Shown here: piece by piece, positions 1-11,700 of the stretch
Layout of the letters: every line of letters starts with the position of its first letter
Numbering within the stretch: the stretch's first letter is position 1
NCBI GenBank assembly: GCA_028829895.1
Contig: CM054179.1
Location: 48,059,891 to 48,123,890, forward strand
Source: Sinotaia quadrata
Lineage: Eukaryota > Mollusca > Gastropoda > Architaenioglossa > Viviparidae
DNA length: 64,000 nucleotides
Reading direction: 5' to 3'
The notes under the pieces: generated by a model
What the model saw: the letters and a program-made list of their open reading frames with translations, nothing else
The model's database searches: none
What the model was told of the DNA's origin: nothing
Translations under genes and position numbers: made by a program

Positions 1-360
1 CACACCTCCCACAAGTTTCACGCAGCACTGAACTCACAAGAATTTTTGAGTTGGGCAACTTTTGTCTTCCACACTGTGTCGCCCTTTCGCTCGCGCTTAT
101 GAAGAACGAAAGCTAGCACGCAGACGTTCACGTTACCCACCCTCCATTTCCATCCTAGCTCCACCCTCAGTCGTCAGTCGCCGTGTTCATTGTGCAAAAA
201 ACGTTTTGGCGCCATGTAGCTGTACTCTGCGTCATCAGCCGGTCATTGGACGTGACGGGACTGATTCATATCCTCAGAATATTTGCAAGACAGCATTAAC
301 AGCGGATGTCCTGGTCCGTCAGCAGTTCGGTCAAAGTTCTGAGCTTCCCAGCTGTTGATA
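1..360. other. Non-repetitive mixed-composition island
   Basis: This stretch is richer in GC than the AT-rich DNA that follows and contains no tandem repeats. It has an E2F-like TTTTGGCGCC near 203-212 and a GCGTCATCAGC motif near 230-240. A 98-codon frame (62-358) crosses it but resembles nothing I know. It could be a regulatory island or the edge of something outside the window. Confidence 0.4.
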
Positions 361-780
361 ATTTTGACTGTGAAACAAAATTCTTCAGCACTACGCTCAT
401 TGTTAATTAGAAAGCATGAAAGATGATATATTCTACCTATAACATTTGAAACATTACAACATATTGTGCTTTTATATAATTTTTATATTATATAATTATT
501 CTATTAATAAAAGAGTAATAATGCATTTTAAATGACTGATCTTGACATCTGAGAGTATTTTAATAATAAAATTTTAAGATAAGAAACAAAGTCAGAGCAA
601 AATTATTTTAAATAAATACAGCAAGCAAAATAACATAATCTTTTGAAGTCTTTTATCTACTTTGATTTCTTGGCCTGGCAAAGTTTAACTGCGACATCAC
701 TGCACACCGTTAAAGAACGGTTGTCTAAGGGTAATAATTTCAAACAATGGATGATTGTGGAAAGCATACTTATGTACACG
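361..780. other. AT-rich unique sequence, no gene seen
   Basis: The sequence is AT-rich with no recognisable ORF, RNA or repeat structure. The last 60 bases share short words with the array that follows. Confidence 0.5.
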
Positions 781-1031
781 AATGATTGTTTTAAGTAGGC
801 ATGTACAACGAACTATTGTTTTAAAGTAGGCATGTACAACGAACGACTGTTTTAAGTAGGCATGTACAACGAACGACTGTTTTAAGTAGGCATGTACAAC
901 GAACTATTGTTTTAAAGTAGGCATGTACAACGAACGACTGTTTTAAGTAGGCATGTACAACGAACGACTGTTTTAAGTAGGCATGTACAACGAACGACTG
1001 TTTTAAGTAGGCATGTACAACGAACGACTGT
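781..1031. repeat. 30/31-bp minisatellite, about 9 copies
   Basis: Copies start at 781, 811, 842, 872, 902, 933, 963, 993 and 1023. The core is GTAGGCATGTACAACGAAC. Two copies (811 and 902) carry one extra A and the variant word AACTATTG, giving 31-bp units among 30-bp ones. Reading the array on the minus strand gives a 10-residue periodic peptide that is an artefact of the repeat. Confidence 0.95.
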
Positions 1032-1081
1032 TTGAAATGTAATAATTTCACACAACTTTTAAATAAAGTAATTTTAAAGCA

Positions 1082-1252
1082 ATGAACAATCACCTTCTTG
1101 TAACGACAGCTTACTATATACTATATCGTTACGTTAAGATGAACAATCACCTTCTTGTAACGACAGCTTACTATATGTTATATCGTTACGTTAAGATGAA
1201 CAATCACCTTCTTGTAACGACAGCTTACTATATGTTATATCGTTACGTTAAG
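1082..1252. repeat. 57-bp minisatellite, 3 copies
   Basis: Three copies start at 1082, 1139 and 1196. The last two are almost identical. Each holds the 7-bp inverted arms GTAACGA and TCGTTAC about 19 bases apart. Because 57 is divisible by 3 the array is open as 19-residue repeats on the plus strand. I read that as a by-product, not a gene. Confidence 0.95.
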
Positions 1253-1299
1253 ATGCGTAGCTCATTTAGAATGCGGCGCACCAGTTTCAAAATTATGCG

Positions 1300-1476
1300 C
1301 ACAAGTTTTAGTAGCAGGCACAAGTTTTTGTAGCAGGCACAAGTTTTAGTAGCAGGCACAAGTTTTAGTAGCAAGCACAAGTTTTAGTAGCAGGCACAAG
1401 TTTTTGTAGCAGGCACAAGTTTTAGTAGCAGGCACAAGTTTTTGTAGCAGGCACAAGTTTTAGTAGCAGGCACAAA
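1300..1476. repeat. 19-bp minisatellite, about 9 copies
   Basis: The unit GCAGGCACAAGTTTTAGTA repeats with two interleaved variants, TTTTAG and TTTTTG. It lies about 50 bases after the 57-bp array, so three unrelated arrays occupy 700 bases. Confidence 0.95.
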
Positions 1477-2160
1477 CAAACGCCAGATCCGCAGGGGACG
1501 TTGGCTGTATGAATAGATTGAATGAATGACGACGGTGATCCAAAGTATTAATAACCCTTTTTATTGTAGAAATTGTGCTTTAGAATGCTAGTCTCACCAC
1601 CCAAGAGTGAATATCTGTAGGGAATATCGGTTCATTGCGAAGAAATTGAGAAATCATGATTGTCTGTGTATAGACTTGTTAACAGACTATCAGTAAGCAA
1701 ACACATACGGTGGAATTAACTGTGGTTTTTTTTCGGGAGAAATAATTGTAATCATTTAATCTTCCATTTCAAGCAAATGCGCAAAGCGTGTGTGAAAAAT
1801 CGTTCCAGTACGCATGTGCGAACTATTTGACGTCACTATGTCTAAGTCCAATGGTTTACAAGACAAAACATCTCGGCAGAGAATCAACAAGAGCGATTTA
1901 TTAAGAGTTCATATTGAAAAGAAATATTTATGAAGAAGTTATATTGGCGACAGGATCACATTATATTTGCAGGGTTTAATCTGTTGTTATCTTATGAACC
2001 TAAACACATTTACAACGAGTATGTATTTTACATTTTTTTCGCTAGACCGCACTCAGTAGAACACATTGGTAAGTGTTGTCACATTTACTATGACATCTGT
2101 TTCCATGTGTGTGGGCTTTTTTGAAGACAGGTTTCGTTACATTAATCACTTGTTCTCGTT
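1477..2160. other. Unique sequence with one full CRE palindrome
   Basis: No gene is recognised. A complete TGACGTCA lies at 1828-1835 just after CGCATGTGCG. A 64-codon frame at 1930-2124 has no recognisable content. Confidence 0.45.
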
Positions 2161-2163
2161 TTA

Positions 2164-2232
2164 AGACTACTACTACTAAGACTACTAAGACTACTACTAC
2201 TACTACGACTACTACTACTATTACTACTACTA
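2164..2232. repeat. (ACT)n triplet microsatellite
   Basis: Imperfect ACT/CTA repeats are interrupted by AAG and ACG. On the minus strand they read as polyserine, a simple-repeat artefact. Confidence 0.95.
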
Positions 2233-2331
2233 ATATAATTTATGTCAAAATAGTATGCATATCTTTGCTTGCATCCACTGTTTATTAAATTAAAGCATGT
2301 GCCAATTTCTAAACTATGTGAGTTTGTGTGC

Positions 2332-2334
<3 letters not shown>

Positions 2335-2369
<35 letters not shown>
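2335..2369. repeat. (GT)n microsatellite
   Basis: An almost pure GT run of about 17 units follows a GCATATGTGTG lead-in. Confidence 0.97.
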
Positions 2370-2376
<7 letters not shown>

Positions 2377-2418
2377 CAATTTAAAGTATATCATAGTATA
2401 TGACACACACATATAAAT

Positions 2419-2522
2419 ACATACAGATAGATATATAGGTAGAGAGATGGATGAATGGATGGATGGACAGATAGACAGACAGACAGATAGATAGATAGAG
2501 AGATAGAGCGAGAGAGAGAGAA

Positions 2523-2567
<45 letters not shown>

Positions 2568-2622
2568 AAGAAAGAAAGATAGATAGATAGACAGATAGAT
2601 AGGTAGATAAATAGATAGATAA
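2419..2622. repeat. (GATA)n/(GACA)n microsatellite, interrupted
   Basis: GATA units are mixed with GACA, GATG and GAGA variants and a GAAA patch near 2565-2578. The SIYL-like frames on the minus strand are repeat artefacts. Confidence 0.97.
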
Positions 2623-2639
2623 TTACAGCCAAAAGATGC

Positions 2640-3827
2640 AAACAGTACCGTTTGACGTGTCAGACTCATACAATTGGAATTTGGTTACGAAATGTCATGT
2701 CATCAATAAAGAAAGTCAACTCATAAAAGACAAATACACCGGGAAATGACGTTTGCAGACTTTTGTCTGCGTCTTCAGCCGTCTCTTTCATGGGAAGTGA
2801 CCAAGATTATGCTATAATTATCGATGCTTTTCTTGTCGTTAAATTCATCACTCTGTTTTGCATATCCTAGTCCTGTAATTCATCCGCAGATTTCAAAAGT
2901 AAAATTCAATAACCCTTATATATGTGTGCAATAAATGTACGAGAGTCCATTGTTTATGTTAAAAATATAGAGGACTTAGTTGTCATACATATGCACCCCT
3001 GAATATTCCATCTCAGCCCGCACGCACGCACACACCCACACACACATTAAAAGAGAAAATAAAGAAATAATGTTTAATGGCGTCTTAAACCTAATTTTAA
3101 ATGCTAGAAACTCAATAGTCACATCAAAAAGACTGTGATAAACTTGATCAGCTTAATGGCAGTGTATTTTTCCCCAACGCTGAAAGTCGTCGAACGCGAT
3201 AAGAAACAATTTAAGACAAGTCATGGGAAGGTGAATCACAAGTCGTGGCTATCGTGACGCTGCAGCTTTATCAGTAATGATACGGAAAGTGAATAAACGA
3301 TCGGAAGAAATGTTACAGTTGTCAATAATCCGATTGTACTGCTCCGATGACGTCACGAGTGTGCTTTTCCTTTAATATGGAAATTAGATGACGTAAGATC
3401 GCTAACGCTAATGGAACGTCATTGAAAATAAAATTATTGTTTTAGAGCATTAGAGTTCTTTGCCGCCAAAGTTAGGAGAATATAATTTCTTAGGTTATAG
3501 ATGTGTGCATGAAATTCTAAGAAATAAATAAGACGATACGAATACACACACAAAGTGTATGCATGTATGAATGCACATACTCTGATTTTCTGTCACGCGT
3601 ATATTGTGCATTAATATAATGACGAGAAGTTGCCATTGAAATATTGAGCTTAGTTTATTACTATGTGTTGTGCTTTAACATCTCCCCGTACACGAGTTCA
3701 AGAGAGAAATGTATGGCACCCAATCTGCACACGTAAGATGTATTTATCAAAGACCTATGGAAGCTGTGCTGTTTCTTCACTTTTGATTTGACCCTTTGTT
3801 CTTTTTGTTCTTTTATGTTACTTTTTT
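2640..3827. other. Unique sequence; paired CRE-type sites
   Basis: No ORF of note. TGACGTCA at 3348-3355 and TGACGTAA at 3389-3396 are CRE/ATF-type sites 41 bases apart in a mixed-composition patch (about 3170-3480). A short CA-rich run lies near 3020-3047. Confidence 0.4.
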
Positions 3828-4035
3828 TGTCCAAAGTATCTCAATCTGTGTCTGTGTTTGTTTTCTACCTACCTGATATACTGAGAAACTGAGAAAACTG
3901 TGCTCGTTTATGTTTGTTTTGTACCTACTTGAAATACTGAGAAACAGAGAAAGCTGTGCAAGTCTAAAGTATCTCAGTTTGTGTTTGCTTTCTACCTACT
4001 TGATATACTGAGAAACTGAGAAAGCTGTGCAAGTA
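3828..4035. repeat. Degenerate repeat of about 55-75 bp, 3 copies
   Basis: Three blocks share GATATACTGAGAAACTGAGAA-like words and TTTCTACCTAC. The first and third begin with AAGTATCTCA and the middle one is shortened. Confidence 0.8.
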
Positions 4036-4136
4036 ATGATTGAGCTGAAAGCACTTTGAGAGCGATGACTTGTTACAAAGATAAGTAATGAATGCTAAAA
4101 CACCTTGAGGCCGATTAGCTCTTACAAAGGTAAGTA
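4036..4136. repeat. Two-copy degenerate repeat, about 50 bp
   Basis: Two blocks share CACTTTGAG/CACCTTGAG, then a GATTAGC/GATGACT word, then TTACAAAG and TAAGTA. This may be a decayed continuation of the preceding repeats. Confidence 0.5.
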
Positions 4137-4267
4137 GAGGAAAATATTAAATCGTAACAGTGGAAGGAAAGCAAGCCATTTATAATAGTCTGTTTAAAGA
4201 GACGTTGGTTTGAATGAATTCCAAACAGTGATTTCATTCTAGACTGAACTAAATCAGTTTAAAAAGG

Positions 4268-4545
4268 ACTCTCTTCTTATTCTGTATCTCTCTTCCTATT
4301 TTGTATCTCTCTTCTTATTCTGTATCTCTCTTCCTATTCTGTATCTCTCTTCTTATTCTGTATCTCACTTCATATTCTGTATCTCTCTTCTTATTCTGTA
4401 TCTCTCTTCCTATTCTGTATCTCTCTTCTTATTCTGTATCTCACTTCATATTCTGTATCTCTCTTCTTATTCTCTTATTCTGTATCTCTCTTCCTATTTC
4501 GTATCTCTCCTCCTATTCTGTATCTTTCTTCTTATTCTGTAACTC
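4268..4545. repeat. 19-bp pyrimidine-rich minisatellite
   Basis: About 15 copies of TCTGTATCTCTCTTCCTAT and its CTTATT variant. A higher-order alternation is visible, with TCACTTCATAT variants recurring at about 4363 and 4440. The plus-strand 84-codon frame is repeat read-through. Confidence 0.95.
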
Positions 4546-4710
4546 TGTAAGCTAGTTTATGCTTTTTCTTATAATTCTTTTAATTCTATTTTTATTTTAA
4601 AATAATTAATCCGATTTAATATTTTACTTACATAAATTTGATTGTTGTGAATTGTAACAATTTGCTGGAGCATTATTTCTCTTTATTGTTACAATTATAC
4701 CTACACTTTG

Positions 4711-5025
4711 TGTCACTTCGAAGCGAGTAGTCGTTCTTATGGCCATCGTAACAATACAATTAAATTTACTTCATTATTTTAGTTCGAGTAGAGTCATTCT
4801 AATGGTAACCCTTAACAATGCAATAAACCCAACTGTATTTTTGCACTTCTAAGCGAGTAGTCGTTCTTACGGCAATCGTAACAATGCAACAAAAATCTAC
4901 CTTTTATGTCAGTTCGATGCGAATATATTGATTCTTATGGCAATCGTAACAATGCAACAAAAATCTACTTTTTATGTCAGTTCGAAGCGAGTAGAGTGAT
5001 TCTTATGCCAATCGCAACAATACTT
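4711..5025. repeat. Degenerate 62-69 bp minisatellite, 5 copies
   Basis: Copies start near 4711, 4779, 4841, 4908 and 4977. Each contains a TTCGAAGCGAGTAG-like word, then GTTCTTATGG, then ATCGTAACAATGCAA. Confidence 0.9.
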
Positions 5026-5039
5026 AGCAATTTTTTGCT

Positions 5040-7080
5040 GTAGAAGCAAGAGTACGACATTAATTTAAAGATGTGAATTTTATGTGATCTTTATCATCGA
5101 TGTTAGGTGTGTCCTTGCGAAATTATTTTGGATACTGGTGTCTTATCTTTAATATTTTTTTCTGAATTTCCTGTGACTGTAGTGGCTGTTGACAATTCCC
5201 AGTATTCTCTATTCTCTGACTAGTTCATTGTTGAGTCTTTCGTGTGCTCTCCGATTTTTGTAGTGGATTAGGTTGGTGATCTCGATGTAACATGAATGTC
5301 ATTTAATACTTCGCTACATCATGGTATGTAAACTGTATGGGGTTTTGGTTAAGCTATTCCACGGTTACGTTGCGTAATTTTTGTGTTACGTCATTTCCTT
5401 CTGTGAATTTAGTTTGATACCTCTGGTACTAGGCAGTCCAGCGCCACCATTGTACAGGCAAAAACACAAGCGCACGCAAATTTGCTAAAATTTATCACAG
5501 AGCGGTTTTCTTCACATTTCACCATGAACTAACCATTTTTATATGAAAACAGAGATCGATGTTTCGTCTTTCGAACTGTGCTGGATTGTGTTTATCCTTG
5601 AATTTTATTACAGTGTGACTTTGACGAAAGTACCTTAAGGTTGCAACAAAAGTGGGTCAAATGTTGGGTCGCCGTCGAGAAAGTAACATTCACGTTTTCG
5701 GATACCATGTTTAACAATAAAGAGGGTTTCTGTGGGTTTGTAACGTAAATACTGATTGGTCCATTAAATAGAGTACAAATAACTATCTACACTAATTGTC
5801 CAAACATTTTTGCGTGTAGCGAACAATCAAATAAGCTGAAATGTTAATTTTGCATTTTATCTGGTGGTTTTTCTGTTGTCCGTGACTAAGTTTATTAGAA
5901 TAGTTGGACTGTTTTTCAGTGTTTCTTTTATATTTTACTTGTAATCTACTTGAAAAATTACAAATTTGTTTTAAAATATTGATTATAAATTACAACACTA
6001 AATTATGGATATCTCAGAAATTATTATAGCTACCATCATAACTATTTTTGTACACAACCTTATTTTATCAAATCACATATTTTGAGAATAAAAGATGTGT
6101 ATAATATTAGATAGACTACATAATATTCTTGCCATTTGCTACTGTGAACTTGATTTTGATCTGTGTTATGTGTCTTTCTGCCGGTGAAGTGTGTAAAAAG
6201 AAGATTTTAAAAAATCTTAAACGCCGAGCAGAAAAACGATCATCTCAATTTGAAATGAAGCGCTAACGTTTGTTATGATAAGTACTTTACGGTAGAAAAT
6301 TCAAAATAAATTTAGAAATTTATAGGATAAATGAGAAATACGTGATTAAATATATTTTTTTGCCTTGTTTATTCCAATTGTAAGAAACAAAATAATATTT
6401 ATTCTCTTTGTATAAAAACCCAATCTGAATTTAGGCTCTTTAGACTATCGAAAAAAGATAACTGAACTCACTTGGACAGAGTTCGCGCCCTTAATTTTTG
6501 GTATTTGATTTAGACCTCTTCCCCGTCACAACATCGCGATCTCCGGAAGTGATTGCATCGACTTAGGATTGAGTGGACTCCTCTGGCGCAGAAAGAGAGA
6601 GGGACAGAGAAGGGGGACTACTCTGATTACTGATATTATCACAAGCACAATGAATGGCCAAGCATATTTTTTCCTTGGCTACTTAAGTCGTACTGACTAA
6701 AGTTCATTTAAACTTGATCGAAAGGGAACATGGGATTTTGTCCTAGGATTAGATAGATTCACGTGGTTCAGCACAAACCATATGTATTAATGTTGTTAAT
6801 TTAAATCATTCGTTCGTACTGGGTTATTTCCCTTGACGCGAAACGAAGAAGCAGCCTATAAGATTTCTGGACATTTTTCTTCTGTCTCTGATCCGAGAGC
6901 ACTATGCCGCCAAAAGATAAATGCCAGAAATGGTGAGCACTTGAACGAAAGGTATCTAATTTCACTTACTTTTTCCAGAACAGGTGTTAAAATATAAATA
7001 TTAATTTTAAATACTTAAAGTCTTACGTGCTAGTGTTTTGGATCTCATGTTGGACAATTCTAAAAATATATATCGATAAT
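5040..7080. other. Unique sequence, no gene recognised
   Basis: About 2 kb of mainly AT-rich DNA without tandem arrays. A mixed-composition patch at about 6470-6780 contains TCGCGATCTCCGGAAGTGA (with an ETS-type CCGGAAGT) and TGATATTATCA (two facing GATA-type words). No exon is identifiable. Confidence 0.45.
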
Positions 7081-7088
7081 ACGTTTGC

Positions 7089-7090
7089 GT

Positions 7091-7154
<64 letters not shown>
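7089..7154. repeat. (GT)n microsatellite
   Basis: A GT run of about 30 units with one early T insertion. Confidence 0.97.
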
Positions 7155-7159
<5 letters not shown>

Positions 7160-7271
7160 AAATATCGTATTGGATTTTATTTATTTGAAATTTCGTTTAG
7201 AGTTAGTTGTAAGTTAAGCAGTTAGAATAAATGTCAATATAATGTCTCTAATAAAATCTCACATCACATCA

Positions 7272-7290
7272 CATGACGTCATGGTATAAA
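7272..7290 (+). promoter_or_regulatory. CRE palindrome followed by TATAAA
   Basis: CATGACGTCATG at 7272-7283 is a perfect 12-bp palindrome holding a full CRE (TGACGTCA). TATAAA follows at 7285-7290. The first ATG of an 85-codon ORF is 52 bases downstream, which would leave room for a short leader. The sequence is seen directly; promoter function is inferred and untested. Confidence 0.3.
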
Positions 7291-7341
7291 ATGTGAAATG
7301 ATACTTTTGACGTGACTTTCACACTAAAACTTTATCATTGA

Positions 7342-7599
7342 ATGCATGCATTTCAGTATATCAAAATATTCTTGAAACATAACTTCGCCAGCAAAATGAA
7401 CGTGAAAGGACTAAGAAGATTGGACAGCAAGAAGAGCGGGTTGTATAATCGCAAGAAAAATAAAAGGAAGACAACTCTGCTGTTGGTGGTTCAGCTCTCT
7501 TCTAAAAGAAAAGCATCTCATTCATTGATCGTCAAGCTCTTCTCAGAAAGAAAGACAACTTCCTACTTGGCAGAAAAGAAGGACAATCAATCTGACTAA
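7342..7599 (+). CDS. Unrecognised small basic ORF, 85 codons
   Basis: The predicted product is lysine- and arginine-rich, with a stretch LDSKKSGLYNRKKNKRKTT in the middle. It has no evident signal peptide or membrane segment. Two partly similar blocks (KRKTTLLL and SERKTTSYL) suggest a diverged internal duplication. A CRE/TATA pair lies upstream and AATAAA occurs near 7713. No family is recognised. Frames this long arise by chance in a 64-kb window, so the case rests only on the order of signals. It could equally be noise. Confidence 0.15.
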   Translation: MHAFQYIKIFLKHNFASKMNVKGLRRLDSKKSGLYNRKKNKRKTTLLLVVQLSSKRKASHSLIVKLFSERKTTSYLAEKKDNQSD

Positions 7600-8395
7600 A
7601 CCTGTCCTTACTCTCAGTAAACACCAACCTTTTAAGCTGCAATCATAACATTGTGGTCAGACACACAAGAAGCACACACCTATTCAGTCGGCAATCACAG
7701 AGTTGACAAGAAAATAAACACAATACTAAATGTTGTCAGTGTATGAATCAGCTTGCGAATACGTCATTTCAATAAACATCGAACTAATTAACCTTTGTCA
7801 AACATATTGAGCTAGCCAGCCAAAAATCAATTATTAAAGTAAAAACTTTTGGACCCACATGTACGGGAGAAGGAAGCCGTGTTAACACCTTTGCAACAAA
7901 AGAATATAAGATAAACATTTGATCAGCCATCCACAAAATAATTCAATAAATAAACAATTAACCAGACTCATAACCAACAAGCAAAAGAACTCCGTTACAA
8001 CTTGTCAGCCTATTATCAACATTCAAATCATAAACCAGATCCTTAAACAAAACAGTCATGCACCCATCCAACAACTCATAAAGAAATAAACACATTAAAA
8101 AGCAAACAAATAAGCAGAAAAACTCAAGAAAATTAAACGAACAAAACAATTGGACTGCCGAATATATTATCAGGTTTTCTAGTTGACTGTCCATGTCTCT
8201 AAGTTCAAGAGAGTATTTTCTAGGCAATAATGCTAACGATAGTGACATCTTACTGTCCATTGTCTGCAGCAAGCCGATTAGTGTGTGCAGTGTTGGTCTT
8301 TCTTGATGACAGGCTCTGGGCACTGTTACAAGCCGTGACATTAAAAGGAAAGGGCTTACGGTTCTACGTACTGTGTGTGTCTTTGTGGACAACGT
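7600..8395. other. Unique AT-rich sequence
   Basis: No repeat or recognisable gene. AATAAA near 7713 could serve the upstream small ORF. A 146-codon minus-strand frame (7958-8398) begins inside the ATCT array edge and is hydrophobic in its second half. I cannot match it to a family. Confidence 0.4.
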
Positions 8396-8396
8396 C

Positions 8397-8758
<362 letters not shown>

Positions 8759-8759
8759 G

Positions 8760-10130
8760 ATTATTTTCTGTTAACCGATCTACACTCTGCCACACTCCAG
8801 CTATTTATTCTAATTCACAAATATTTTTATTTTATTGTCTGCGTGTTTGTGTACTTTGTTTTGTAGGTTCAGCGCACGTTATAGCTGAAAATTCACGTGG
8901 TCCTGTAAATAACTAAAGAACGAAATAGTCCTCTTGCAGACACAGTTTTGAACACCTACACTTTTAAAATGTTAATAATTTATTTTGAGTGAAACATGTA
9001 ACTTGTATTTTCTTAATGACCCGGATCTTAAAGTCCTTTCAGAAGTTAAAATTGTCTGGGAATCATTAAATATTAAAAGTGAACGTTGCCAGGGGCATGA
9101 CATCATTGAGCAAGTCTTAGTGACATCACTCAGCACGTAATTAGTTAAGTGAAAAAGGAAATAGCAATAGCTGACGACAGCGGTAGATGATCGCTCTGTT
9201 GTTCCTTCAGAATTGTTTCGAATCGTCTGAAATCATTCGAGATATTTTTAGAATAATGCTCCTTCCCCGCTCAACCCCCCTCCCCTTACACAAATACTTC
9301 TGGAAAGTTGTCTAGTAGCATTTCTCTATATAAGTAAGGCACTCTTTACGTATACGTATGACTCCATTAGTAACACACAAGACCGAAGGAAGCCACTAAA
9401 GTACTGTCTTTGCCTGTCATTCTCATATGATCGCACCATTCATCCCAATTAGTTTTATGAATGAGAGACCTGGATTAAAACCCTGGCCTGGGTCGAGACC
9501 CACAGTCAGTCTTAGACCCAGCTCAAAAAACGGATCGAGAGACGTGAATACGATTTTTGTCGGCAGTCACGGCGTTGACAGTTGCAAACCCCACATATAT
9601 TCAGTCCGAAATAGTTTCTGTCTGGTGACAAACTCCATAGAAAGCATTCGGTCGAAAATGGTTTGTCTGCAGACAAAATTCAATAAATAGCATTTAATCG
9701 AAAATAAATATTGTCTGTAGACTAGACATATAAAACATTCGGTTGAAAAAAATTTTTGAATGCTTATTTGATTTCTCTCCCTTTATGTATAACAAACCTA
9801 TAAATCAAAACGTAATCAAAGCTCTTGAAAAAGGGTCTTTATTTTAATTTTATATTATTACACATTTGCAGGTATATAAACATTATCAGTGATAACATCT
9901 GCCCTTATTTTAAAGCGCCTCTTGTATTGATACTGAAGGAACTACTGTTATCTCAGCTGCATATAAGTTTTACAACAATCTGATTAGACTTCTGACGAAT
10001 TAACGCTCTCTGCTAGCAAACGTTGCAGACAGGTCACGCTGGTTGATGGTATCATTTTTGAGCATACGTGTCTTTATCTGAGCCTTAATATTTCACTTCG
10101 GAAAAAGTGATCATATCACTTTGTCATTAT
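8760..10130. other. Unique sequence with a decayed 50-60 bp repeat
   Basis: Mostly unremarkable. Between about 9600 and 9760 the words CATTCGGTCGAAAAT and GTCTGCAGAC/GTCTGTAGAC recur three times in a degenerate series. An 87-codon frame (9427-9690) overlaps this and is not recognised. Confidence 0.45.
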
Positions 10131-10134
10131 ATTT

Positions 10135-10528
10135 TATAGTTCGTTTTATTTCACTCTACACAAGTGTTATTTGCATTTTTATCAATTAACAAAAAGTGGC
10201 CAGGCCACGTAGTTATTATGTTTATAGTTCGTTTTATTTCACTCTACACAAGTGTTTTTTGCATTTTTATCAATTAACAAAAAGTGGCCAGGCCACGTAG
10301 TCATTATGTTTATAGCTCGTTTTATTTCACTCTACACAAGTGTTTTTTGCATTTTTATCAATTAACAAAAAGTGGCTAGGCCACGTAGTCATTATGTTTA
10401 TAGTTCGTTTTATTTCACTCTAGACAATTATAATTTTCATTTTTTTTTTAATCAATTAACAAAAGTGGCCAGGCCACGTTGTCATTATGTTAATGGCTCA
10501 TTTTATTTCACTCTAGAGAAGCATTATT
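10135..10528. repeat. 88-bp minisatellite with internal 13-bp hairpin
   Basis: Copies start at 10135, 10223, 10311 and 10399, with a partial fifth at 10491. Each full unit holds AGTGGCCAGGCCACGT, in which GTGGCC and GGCCAC are perfect inverted arms around one A (the third copy reads GTGGCTAGGCCAC). A TTTTATTTCACTCTA word follows each start. Copies 1-3 are nearly identical; the fourth has a lengthened T run. Confidence 0.95.
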
Positions 10529-10629
10529 TTTATTGTATTTATCATTATTAGTAAATTTGTGAATTAACAACCTTCAGTTAAGTTTCTTTGTAACTGAACA
10601 CATTAAAAAATACACGCTCAAACAAAATG

Positions 10630-10692
<63 letters not shown>
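10630..10692. repeat. (AC)n microsatellite
   Basis: A pure AC run of about 31 units. Confidence 0.98.
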
Positions 10693-10693
<1 letters not shown>

Positions 10694-11700
10694 GTAACGT
10701 ACTTACATATTGTGACACAAAAAGTTACTCGCACGTAAAGGAAATGTAAGACACACACAAACAATATATATAAAGGCAGATAAACATGTTGACAAGCACA
10801 TAGATAGATGGATAGACACAGACATGCAGATTAACAACTAAACGATTTCATAAGAATCTGAACAGCCTCTCTTTGTATGATAGGCCGGTTAAGATTATTT
10901 CGCGGAGTGTTGAGAATTTTCAAACTCATCTTATTAATTAGATTTGCTTTCCCCAAGACTGAACTAATTTCTCAAATTCACTTTATAACATAGTAATTAG
11001 ATTTAATGGTGTTGTAAATTCAATGTTTAACATTAGTAATCATGCTGATCACAGATTTTCTTTAGTGGTCACTTAAGAAGTCTGATTAGTAAAAAGACCT
11101 GATTAGTGAAAGGTCAAGCGCCTGACACGTGCTGTATAAGTTTCGCCAATCCCACTAGTTATTTATGAAATTTCAGGACAGGAGACTGAAAGTAAGAGAT
11201 TTAATTGCAATTGTGATCTCAGACTCGCGCAGATCCATGAAATCCTGTATCACGTGACCTGTACAGTCCTACTGAACCACACTGAAGTCTTGCTTTTAGT
11301 GTGTTCTCAAAATGTCAGAAGTTATTAGTATATTGCTTTCGTATCACACTTGGAGTGGGTGGGGTGAGTTAAGAGTGTTTTCAGTGTATAAGGCATTAGA
11401 GAGGACTTTTTAAAAATGATATTGCCTTATTCTAGAGATGGAGTTCAGAGGTTTCTCGGTGTCAGAGATCGTTCAAGAGCAGTGGTTGGTAACAGTATTA
11501 TTTTTTCCTCTAAGTGTGCATAACTAAACATTATCTTAGCACTTATAAACCATTGTACAGAGCGTAAAGTGCAGACAACTCTGACCTAACTAATATGTTT
11601 AAATGGCCGTAGAAAGTAATGAAAAGCCATTGTGCAAGAAAAAAGTTTCAAAGCCGAATTACGCCCAAATGTGCACTCATGCCTATGCAAATTAGTTTGT
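10693..11700. other. Unique sequence, no gene recognised
   Basis: AT-rich with a short GATA patch near 10801-10815 and an isolated ATCACGTGAC E-box near 11250. No coding evidence. Confidence 0.45.

Noticed and set aside
781..1476. CRISPR array
   Set aside because: The window looks eukaryotic and the units are contiguous tandem repeats with no unique spacers. The same holds for the other arrays.
2419..2622. GATA array as a cluster of GATA-factor enhancer sites
   Set aside because: A simple repeat explains it fully, and no other regulatory context is visible.
9440..9520. tRNA-like segment around GGTCGAGACC
   Set aside because: The word resembles a B box only loosely and the flanks do not fold as a tRNA.
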